A stretch of DNA of 49,930 nucleotides. Source: Clostridiales bacterium (GTDB lineage: Bacteria > Bacillota > Clostridia > Christensenellales > Aristaeellaceae). The stretch covers positions 1 to 49,930 of the forward strand of contig SVHD01000013.1 of NCBI GenBank assembly GCA_015056015.1, written 5' to 3'. The translations under genes and the position numbers were made by a program. The notes beneath the pieces were generated by a model, which saw only the letters and a program-made list of their open reading frames with translations, made no database searches and was not told where the DNA came from. Below are positions 41,812-48,631 of this stretch, one piece after another (position 1 is the stretch's first letter; the number at the start of each line of letters is the position of its first letter).

Positions 41812-44800
41812 TTACAGGATATCCAGCATTTCAAAGAATTTGAGGGGCGTTCCGTGGGGATCCAGGCTGCGGAGCTGCTTGAGCGTTTCCGTCATTTCCC
41901 GATCCTGCTGCAGTCCTTTTTCCGCCAATGCCTTGATCAGCAGGGCAGGAATGGTATTCTGCCGACGGATATTCAATTCAAAGGGCAGGGGCGAAGGCAT
42001 GCCCACACCGAAGTATCCGTGCAAATCTGCGTTTTCCAGCCGTCCTTCCGCGCTTTCCTTCATGGCGGAATAAATCGCTTTTGCCTCCTGATCCCGATTG
42101 AGCATTTCCAGGGATTTTGCGGCAAAATAGCTGATTTCTGTCAGATGAGCAGGTTGACGCGCAGCTTCCTCCCAGGCAGCCTTGGCTGCCGCCTCATCCC
42201 CCATTTCCCGCAGCAAAAGCCCGGTATAATAATAGATATTGGCTTCCTGGGCGCTGTAATGCCGGCCTTCGCCGTAGTTTTCCGGGAATACCAGGGCGGC
42301 GCGATAATACTGCAGCGCTTCCCCATTTTTCTTCTCCATCTGCGCTCTGCGCCCAAGCAGGGTATACAGCCAGCCGTGATGGCGCGTCAGCTTGCCCTCG
42401 CCGCCTTCGTAAATATTGAAGCGCTTGGAAAGCAGCAGTTCCTTCGCTTCTTCCAGTCTGCCCACCTGGGTGTAAAGAATTGCTTTTTCCAGGAAGCAGT
42501 CATCCCGTTCCTTGCAAAGATCGCCGTATTTTTCAAGCAGCTCAATTCTTTCTTCCGGGGAAAGGAGCAGATTCTTGTAAAGCTGCAAAAGTTCATAGAG
42601 AATCCGGGCATTATCCGGCGCCAGCTCCAGTGCCTTTTCCAGCATAGCTTTGGCCTTTTGGGGCGCATCCATATGATCAAAATACGCCTGGGCCAGATTC
42701 CGGCAGGTGTATGCATCGCAGGAATCCAGCGCATGGGCCTTCTCCCACGCAAAAACCGCCTTTTCATAATTCTTCCTGTCATAATACAGGCAGCCAAGCA
42801 AATACTGTGCTTTGGCATTTTCAATATCCAGGGCGGGAATATCCTCCAGACGATTGGGGAAGCAATAGCGCATTTCTCCTTCATCCGCATCCTCACCCCT
42901 CAGCCGCGCAAGATGCAGCATCGTCAGCATATTCTTTTTCTGACAGGCAGAAAGGCAATGAATTGCTTCTTCCGTGAGCCCTGCCTTTTCAAATTGCAGC
43001 GCCGCATCCAGACAATCCTCCGGACGATCGAGGATATAATCCTCCATTACCCGTTCTTCCATAAAATGCAGCGCAAAGCGGGCTGCGGCGTCCTGGGGAA
43101 CCTCTTCCAGAATCCGGTGAATGCCCTCGACATCCCCCGAAAGATACCCCAGCAGCAGCCGGGCGCCGTAATGCCGGCCATTGTTTACCAGACATTCCTC
43201 AAGCTCCCTGATGGCTTCCCGATAATTTCCCCGCTTTGCATCCAGGCAGGCCATTTCATACAGCGCGGCAGAGCGCCAGGCATACTGCCAGGAAGCATCG
43301 CTGAAGAGGCCATAGGCCTCTTTCTCCCTGCCCTGCAGCCGCATCAGCCGCCCCAGGCAATAGAGGCTTTCCGCATCGCCGGGGTTATCGTTGCGCATTT
43401 TGATCCGCTTGACGGCATTGCGCAGATGGAATTCCGCCTTTTCATAATCACCGCGTTCAGTCAGCAATTTCCCCATTTCCAGATTGCAGCGATAATCCAT
43501 GGGATCCCGATTCAGGGCTTCCGTAAAATAGGCTTCCGGTTCATAGGTGTGATGCTTATACTGGATAAGATGAGCCCCGTGGAGATATAATTCCTCCAGG
43601 CTTTCAATATCCTTCGGCCGGGGCGGAATGGGCCGGGCAGCAAGCTTTTCGCGCTTTCCTTTTTCCACCGGCTGATAAGAAATCAATTCATTGCCGTTTT
43701 CATCCAGCAGCGTCAGAATGAAATCGGTTTCCCGGGCCCCTTCCGGCAAATCCGCTTCACCCAGCAGATATTTTTCCGGGCTTACGGGATGATTGATAGA
43801 GAGAATCTCTTCTCCCTTACAGGAAAGGGTCAGCCAGGCATTCCTGATTTCCAGGGTGGTCACAGCCCCCACCCTGATTTTTCCTTCCCTGATTTCAAAG
43901 GAAAGCGCGCCGTTGCGATTGGCATTCTTGGGTTCCCCAATTCCCCGGATAGGGAACCAGATCTGCTCAAATTGCCGGGTTTCGCCGGGCATAATCCAGG
44001 TGAAATCGGGCTGATTATCGGTATAGGCACCGGTCATCAATTCGATATAGCGATCGCCGTTATCGGTCAGATTATTGCTCCAGGCACGGCCAAAGGGGCC
44101 ATCCCCCCAGGTCCACATCTTTTTGCCGGGGCTGACACGATGATCACTGACGGTGACCGTGCCGGCGTCCGCTTCAAAATCATAGCCGCCCACAAAATCC
44201 ATATCGCTCTGGCCTTTGGAAACCATGACGGAGGTGGGCAATTTTACTGCCGGAAACCAGGTCACATCCGTGCCTTCGCCGTAATCAAAGGGCCGGGCAG
44301 TATGATAAATTCCCTTCATTTCCGGGAAGGAAATAACGGCGCGGCGGTCGTGGTCATTTCCCCATTCCACGTCCGGCGGGAAGCAGGCCTTATACTTTTC
44401 ATGCACCCGTACCGCCAAATTATTCCACCACATAAAGGGCAGCGGACGATCGGTCCGGTTGTAGACGGTCGCTTTCGCCTCCACCACAGAAGAGCCTGGA
44501 TATACGGTAATCGCTACCTGAGCCCGCATCCGGTTAAAGGGATCCGCTTCCCCCATCAGGCAGCTTTTGGATCCATCCGCATTTTCCCGCAGTGTAGCCT
44601 CCAGAGGCATAAAGGTGGTGGGCCGATGATGCTGAGGCCAATTGAATTCCACCCCGCCGGATACCCAGGGGCCGGCCAGGCCTACCATGGCAGGCTTGAT
44701 CACCACATTCTGATAAATGAATTCATAGCCGTTATGCAAATCCTTTGCGCCGTGGATCTTGCCGCCGATTTGGGGCAGCAGGGTCACCTCAATATGCTCA

Positions 44801-44991
44801 TTGCGCAAAACAACGGCGTCCCAGTATTTTTCCACCGGCTGATTGGAAAGCCGATCGGCATACGGAATGGGATATACCCGGCCTTCCGCGCCCTGATAAG
44901 CCTTTTTTTCAAAAAACATGGGCAGATCAAGGGGTGCCGCCGGTTCATAGGTGGGAATCATCATGGGAAAGCGCTTCATTTCAACGGCCAT
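41812..44991 (-). CDS. DUF5107 and TPR-repeat protein
   Basis: A 1059-residue protein without a signal peptide. Residues about 40-380 form a DUF5107 domain, a mutarotase-like beta-sandwich: VTLLPQIGGKIHGAKD, GPWVSGGVEFNWPQHHRPT, PFMWWNNLAV. Residues about 470-1040 are tetratricopeptide repeats (for example NAKAQYLLGCLYYDRKNYEK and AKAMLEKALELAPDNARILY). Members sit in carbohydrate loci and may bind or process a sugar; activity is not something I can assign. AAAGGAG precedes the ATG. The regulator upstream probably controls it. Confidence 0.88.
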   Translation of the reverse strand: MAVEMKRFPMMIPTYEPAAPLDLPMFFEKKAYQGAEGRVYPIPYADRLSNQPVEKYWDAVVLRNEHIEVTLLPQIGGKIHGAKDLHNGYEFIYQNVVIKPAMVGLAGPWVSGGVEFNWPQHHRPTTFMPLEATLRENADGSKSCLMGEADPFNRMRAQVAITVYPGSSVVEAKATVYNRTDRPLPFMWWNNLAVRVHEKYKACFPPDVEWGNDHDRRAVISFPEMKGIYHTARPFDYGEGTDVTWFPAVKLPTSVMVSKGQSDMDFVGGYDFEADAGTVTVSDHRVSPGKKMWTWGDGPFGRAWSNNLTDNGDRYIELMTGAYTDNQPDFTWIMPGETRQFEQIWFPIRGIGEPKNANRNGALSFEIREGKIRVGAVTTLEIRNAWLTLSCKGEEILSINHPVSPEKYLLGEADLPEGARETDFILTLLDENGNELISYQPVEKGKREKLAARPIPPRPKDIESLEELYLHGAHLIQYKHHTYEPEAYFTEALNRDPMDYRCNLEMGKLLTERGDYEKAEFHLRNAVKRIKMRNDNPGDAESLYCLGRLMRLQGREKEAYGLFSDASWQYAWRSAALYEMACLDAKRGNYREAIRELEECLVNNGRHYGARLLLGYLSGDVEGIHRILEEVPQDAAARFALHFMEERVMEDYILDRPEDCLDAALQFEKAGLTEEAIHCLSACQKKNMLTMLHLARLRGEDADEGEMRYCFPNRLEDIPALDIENAKAQYLLGCLYYDRKNYEKAVFAWEKAHALDSCDAYTCRNLAQAYFDHMDAPQKAKAMLEKALELAPDNARILYELLQLYKNLLLSPEERIELLEKYGDLCKERDDCFLEKAILYTQVGRLEEAKELLLSKRFNIYEGGEGKLTRHHGWLYTLLGRRAQMEKKNGEALQYYRAALVFPENYGEGRHYSAQEANIYYYTGLLLREMGDEAAAKAAWEEAARQPAHLTEISYFAAKSLEMLNRDQEAKAIYSAMKESAEGRLENADLHGYFGVGMPSPLPFELNIRRQNTIPALLIKALAEKGLQQDREMTETLKQLRSLDPHGTPLKFFEMLDIL

Positions 44992-45024
44992 ACTATTTCT
45001 CCTTTGTGGGATATTTCATTTTCC

Positions 45025-45052
45025 AGTATACATATTTTCTTTTTTTTCACAA
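45025..45052 (-). promoter_or_regulatory. probable promoter of the DUF5107 gene
   Basis: TTGTGA (45052-45047) and TATACT (45030-45025), 16 bp apart on the minus strand, about 35 bases before the start. Confidence 0.6.
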
Positions 45053-45058
45053 GACAAG

Positions 45059-45082
45059 TTTTTTTCGGATTTCCGAAAAAAA
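45059..45082. promoter_or_regulatory. palindrome adjacent to the DUF5107 promoter
   Basis: TTTTTTTCGGA and TCCGAAAAAAA around two central bases. It lies six bases upstream of the -35. A candidate operator for the regulator encoded upstream; T-runs are inside the stem, which is unlike a terminator. Confidence 0.5.
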
Positions 45083-45099
45083 TTTTCGCGCAATGAGCA

Positions 45100-45135
45100 A
45101 AGGCGTCCCCCCATTTTCAGTGGAGGAAACGCCTT
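45100..45135. terminator. stem-loop after the PBP-LuxR regulator gene
   Basis: AAGGCGT (45100-45106) and ACGCCTT (45129-45135) with some inner pairing. The T-run is on the plus-strand side, where no gene needs it. On the minus strand it lies about 100 bases after the regulator stop with a poor tail. Confidence 0.45.
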
Positions 45136-45235
45136 ATTTTTCTGCAGTATTCATCATCAGCCAGTTTCTTTGAATGAGCGCAGGAAACCTTTTGTTTGCA
45201 AAAGAAAAATTTTCCCGTAAAGCTTTCTCCCCTGC

Positions 45236-46357
45236 TCACTCCACCGGTAAATCCTCCGGGCGAAGCTGTAGGGAAACCAATTGCAAAAGCTGATCCTTAT
45301 TTTCGCACTGGGCCAATTCCAGCATCCGTTTCAGGCGATATTTCACCGCATTATCCGAGGTATAATGGGTTTCCGCAATTTCTCTGTAGGGGATTCCCTC
45401 CATCATCCCCTTGAGAATGGCAAAATCAATGGGCTGGCAATGGGAAATCAGATTCTCCAGCATAAAAATCCGCTGTACGTCCTGATCCTCATAAAAATTG
45501 CCCAGAATCGGCTCCGGCAATTCATTCGGAATCTGCGGCGCCGCCGGGCGCACGGCGGGCAATTGCTCCATTTCATGAATTCCCGCTTCCAGTTTGGCAT
45601 GCAGGGCGGTAATGCCCGTATTCCGGCGAAGAATATTATAGAGCCTGACGGCATTGTGCCCAATATCGGCAAAATTCAGGGAGGCAGTGGTAATTCTGGG
45701 CCGCACCAGCTGGGCCAGCCGCGTTTCCCCGATGCTTACCACATGCATCCTTTCGGGCACATTCATTTTCTTTTCCTTTAAGAAATCCAATAATTTGATG
45801 GCAATGATATCATTGGAACAGATGACCGAATCATATTCCTCAATCCGCTGATAGAATGCTTCGCAGGCGCTGGCAAGATCGCCGTGATTCTGAAAAATAT
45901 TCTTTTCCTGCGCCCGCCCAACAATATCGCAATAGGCCCGCTGCTTGGTCAAATCGTTGATAGAATCGGGATGCACGCCAAAGAGCGCGGTTTTCTTTTT
46001 CCCGCAGGCGCCAAGATAGGCAAATAGGCCGCAGATCGCCTGGCGATAATCCATGGAAATGGTGCTCGCGTCATCCCGCCCGTCCGGCGGCTGGGCAGTC
46101 ATCATGATGCAGTGAATGCTCTTCCTGTTCAGCGCCTCCACCGTTCTGGTCATCCAGTTGACAAAGGAGCCCACCAGAATCAGCAGCGGCCGTTCCTGCT
46201 GCAATACTTTTTCCAGCGCCTTTTCATCCCCGGTTTTTACTTCCTCCAGCAGGCCTTTGTTTCTGGCTGCCTCCTGGCGGATTCCCTGAATGCATTGCTC
46301 ACACCAGTGGGTGCCGGCAAAGCTGGGCTCCACCATCATATAGTAACGGATGGACAT
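45236..46357 (-). CDS. regulator: LacI-type sensor domain fused to a C-terminal LuxR-like HTH
   Basis: A 373-residue cytoplasmic protein. Residues about 1-270 match the periplasmic-binding-protein fold of LacI/GalR sensor domains (LLILVGSFVNW, SMDYRQAICGLFAYLG, YDSVICSNDIIAIKLLDFL, MHVVSIGETRLAQLVRPRITT). There is no N-terminal LacI helix-turn-helix. Instead residues about 310-365 resemble a LuxR/GerE-like HTH (LKGMMEGIPYREIAETHY, then SDNAVKYRLKRML). This domain order is unusual. I chose ATG 46357, nine bases after GGGAGG. It probably senses a sugar and controls the DUF5107 gene. Confidence 0.82.
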   Translation of the reverse strand: MSIRYYMMVEPSFAGTHWCEQCIQGIRQEAARNKGLLEEVKTGDEKALEKVLQQERPLLILVGSFVNWMTRTVEALNRKSIHCIMMTAQPPDGRDDASTISMDYRQAICGLFAYLGACGKKKTALFGVHPDSINDLTKQRAYCDIVGRAQEKNIFQNHGDLASACEAFYQRIEEYDSVICSNDIIAIKLLDFLKEKKMNVPERMHVVSIGETRLAQLVRPRITTASLNFADIGHNAVRLYNILRRNTGITALHAKLEAGIHEMEQLPAVRPAAPQIPNELPEPILGNFYEDQDVQRIFMLENLISHCQPIDFAILKGMMEGIPYREIAETHYTSDNAVKYRLKRMLELAQCENKDQLLQLVSLQLRPEDLPVE

Positions 46358-46386
46358 GAAAACGCGCCTCCCTTCTTCTGCGCTAT

Positions 46387-46416
46387 ATTTTAGCATAAAG
46401 TCCGGATTGATGTCAA
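46387..46416 (-). promoter_or_regulatory. promoter of the PBP-LuxR regulator gene
   Basis: Perfect TTGACA (46416-46411) and TAAAAT (46392-46387), 18 bp apart on the minus strand. The -35 continues the T-run of the preceding terminator. Confidence 0.7.
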
Positions 46417-46444
46417 AAAAAGAAGCCGCATGATTGCAGCTTCT
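46415..46444 (-). terminator. terminator of the motor/vanX-like operon
   Basis: Stem AGAAGC / GCTTCT with inner GC pairing (46421-46444), followed on the minus strand by a T-run. It lies just after the VanX-like gene stop. Confidence 0.8.
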
Positions 46445-46449
46445 CTTTT

Positions 46450-47154
46450 TTATTTTACCGGGAAATCAAAGCCTTTTTCGGTAAAGGGCTCGCCCAGCAG
46501 TTTGTAATGCCACCATTCCTTTTCAAAGCAGCGGAAATTATGATTTTCCATCACGGATTTGAGTAATTCCCTGTTGTTTTCCTGTTCTTCCGTGATGCCC
46601 TTTGCCCCGTGCCAGGCCTTTTTGCCAAAGTAATCAAATCCGGTGCCCATATCCAGGGGATTGCCTTCCATATCCGTCAGGGTCAGATCCACGGCGCTGC
46701 CCCGGCAATGGCTGGAATTGCGGGCGATATAGCCCTGATCCACCATGAGAATCTTTTTCTTGAATTCAGGATAGAATTCTTCCTGCATCCGCTTGTCATC
46801 CTCATCATAGGCCCAGCGGACAAAATGCCGAACTGCGCTTTGCGGGCGGTAAGCATCATAAATCATGATGCGATATCCCATCTGGCGGAATTCATCCGCC
46901 GCTTCCTTGAGGGCCTGTGCCGCCTCCACCGTCATGATGGCATAGGGCGCTTCATAGCCGTCAATCACGTCCCCAACAAAATTGTGGGTGCCCGCATAGC
47001 GCATATCCAGAATGACGTCGTCAATCAATTCGTGCACGTAGCAGAAGCCCTCGGGCAATTCATGGGCAGGCTCGGCCGCGCCATCATAGATGTGGGAAAA
47101 AAAGAGAGCAGACAAGGTCATCAGAATCATCATCCTTTTAAATCGTATTGTCAT
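46450..47154 (-). CDS. VanX/DdpX-type D-Ala-D-Ala dipeptidase, exported
   Basis: A 234-residue zinc peptidase of the M15D family. The metal motif SxHxxGxAxD is SSHCRGSAVD (147-156; His149, Asp156) and the ExWH motif is EWWH (213-216). IYDAYRPQ carries the substrate-binding Arg103. A hydrophobic N-terminus (about 8-21) looks like a signal peptide, unlike cytoplasmic VanX, so it probably acts on D-Ala-D-Ala dipeptide or stem peptides outside the cell. The ATG overlaps the upstream gene by 17 bases; AGGAGG is 12 bases upstream. It lies last in the motor operon. No vanH or vanA partner is present. Confidence 0.9.
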   Translation of the reverse strand: MTIRFKRMMILMTLSALFFSHIYDGAAEPAHELPEGFCYVHELIDDVILDMRYAGTHNFVGDVIDGYEAPYAIMTVEAAQALKEAADEFRQMGYRIMIYDAYRPQSAVRHFVRWAYDEDDKRMQEEFYPEFKKKILMVDQGYIARNSSHCRGSAVDLTLTDMEGNPLDMGTGFDYFGKKAWHGAKGITEEQENNRELLKSVMENHNFRCFEKEWWHYKLLGEPFTEKGFDFPVK

Positions 47155-47626
47155 AAGTGAATTTTACCTCCTGCGGATGTCCCCACAGATAGTAGGTGAT
47201 GTAAATATCCCGCACCGCATGGGGCTCGCCCCGGGTCAGCAGCACGCACCAGATATCCCTGGTTTCCCCGGCCGGAATGGTGATTTCCCCCGCATCCCCG
47301 TAAAAAAGCACATCCTGCTGCAAAGGGGCAATCTGCAATTCCACCATCTGGGCGTCTACCAGCCCCGGATTCTGGATTCTCAGGGTATACATGTAGTAGC
47401 TGTAATCGGAGGCCGGGCCCAGATTGCCGCTTTGCAATACCGTGCCGATCAGGCTTTTTTGCTCCACCGCAATGCGCAGCGTTTCAAATTCCATGGCACG
47501 ATCCTTTGCAGGGAAGCACTGCAATCCCTTCCCGATCACCTGTAGTGAGCTGTTGAACAACCCATAGCCAATCACCCCGCCGACCGCCAGCACCAGCACG
47601 ATCAGCAAAATTGCCGCTGTTTTCAC
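47138..47626 (-). CDS. membrane-anchored protein of unknown function
   Basis: A 162-residue protein with one N-terminal membrane helix (about 4-25) and an outside domain. The mature part has alternating beta-like segments (YSYYMYTLRIQNPGLV, GEITIPAGETRDIWCVLL, DIYITYYLWG) that resemble an Ig-like beta-sandwich, but I cannot name a family. The start is GTG 47626, after AAGGAAGC, seven bases past the OmpA-like gene stop. Its place between the motor pair and the dipeptidase suggests it belongs to the same envelope machine. Confidence 0.78.
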   Translation of the reverse strand: MKTAAILLIVLVLAVGGVIGYGLFNSSLQVIGKGLQCFPAKDRAMEFETLRIAVEQKSLIGTVLQSGNLGPASDYSYYMYTLRIQNPGLVDAQMVELQIAPLQQDVLFYGDAGEITIPAGETRDIWCVLLTRGEPHAVRDIYITYYLWGHPQEVKFTYDNTI

Positions 47627-47632
47627 GCTTCC

Positions 47633-48631
47633 TTATTCCTCCATCTGGGAAAGAATGCGGTTCATTTCTTCAATCATTTCCGAATCCTTCAGCCGGAATT
47701 TGAATTCCACGCGCCGGGATTGATCCATATTCACCGAACCGTCGCTATTATATACCGGATCGGAATAGCTGCGGCCCTTGGCGGTAAGCAAATCCTGAAG
47801 CAGTGTTCTCTGGTTTCCGGAAAGGGAGGGCAATTGCAGGCAATATTCCGCCACGGAAAGGGCGCGATTCTGGGATAATTTCAAATTGATGATATAGGAG
47901 CCTGCCGTATCAGTATGCCCCTCAATAATGATTTCACCCACGAAATCCACATATTCATCCTGCATCAGCACGCTCAGATACACGGGCAGGAAACGGGAAA
48001 GCAATTCCCGGCCGCTATCCTTGATGCTGCTGGAATTGGAATCGAAAAATACGGCGCTGTCCAATACGATATCCCCGGTAGCAGGGTCCACCGTGGCCCG
48101 CAGATTGGATCGGTTCAGGGCTTCGCTCAGATCCTCAATAATCTGGGTACGCACGCCGATCAGATCGTCAATGCGCTTTTGCTGGGTCAGCATTTCTGAT
48201 TTTTGCGCTTCCAGCACCGTCTGCATGGCGGCCAGCTTATCCGCCTGTTCCGCCAATTGCAGCTGCAGCAGCGCCTGTTCCTCTTCCTTGGTAAGCAGTG
48301 CGCTCTGGGCCGCCTTTAAATCGCTTTCCTGCTCATCCAGCTGAATCTGAATGGCCGCCAGTTCCTCCTGCTTGCCCATGAGGGTCACATTTGCGGCCTC
48401 CAGCTCCTCTTCCCTCTGCACCAGGGTAATGGTGGCCCGATCCAGCTCCAGCTGCTGCTCATTCAATTGCTGGGTTTTGATTTCCAGCATGCTGTAATAC
48501 TGGTATACGCTGTATACCACCGCCAGCACAAATACCAGCAGCAGGGAAGCCATCATATCCGAATAGGAAATCCAGTGGGCGCCGTTATCGCCGCCGCGAG
48601 GGCCGCGATAGCCTCTCCTTTGCCGGCTCAT
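47633..48631 (-). CDS. MotB/ZorB-like OmpA-domain motor subunit
   Basis: A 332-residue membrane protein. A basic Gly/Arg-rich head precedes one membrane helix with a likely ion-carrying Asp25 (HWISYSDMMASLLLVF). About 105 residues of heptad-like coiled coil follow (about 55-160), rich in Gln, Glu and Ala. The C-terminal half is an OmpA/MotB peptidoglycan-binding domain (FFDSNSSSIK, EIIIEGHTDTAGSY, LSQNRALSVAEY). It would anchor the stator to the wall. The long coiled coil is unlike typical ZorB. The ATG follows the ZorA-like stop directly, with GGAGGG seven bases upstream. Confidence 0.92.
   Translation of the reverse strand: MSRQRRGYRGPRGGDNGAHWISYSDMMASLLLVFVLAVVYSVYQYYSMLEIKTQQLNEQQLELDRATITLVQREEELEAANVTLMGKQEELAAIQIQLDEQESDLKAAQSALLTKEEEQALLQLQLAEQADKLAAMQTVLEAQKSEMLTQQKRIDDLIGVRTQIIEDLSEALNRSNLRATVDPATGDIVLDSAVFFDSNSSSIKDSGRELLSRFLPVYLSVLMQDEYVDFVGEIIIEGHTDTAGSYIINLKLSQNRALSVAEYCLQLPSLSGNQRTLLQDLLTAKGRSYSDPVYNSDGSVNMDQSRRVEFKFRLKDSEMIEEMNRILSQMEE

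Noticed and set aside
46450..47154. Vancomycin resistance gene vanX
   Set aside because: No vanH, vanA/B or vanRS nearby, and the protein looks exported, while resistance VanX is cytoplasmic. A wall-metabolism dipeptidase is more likely.
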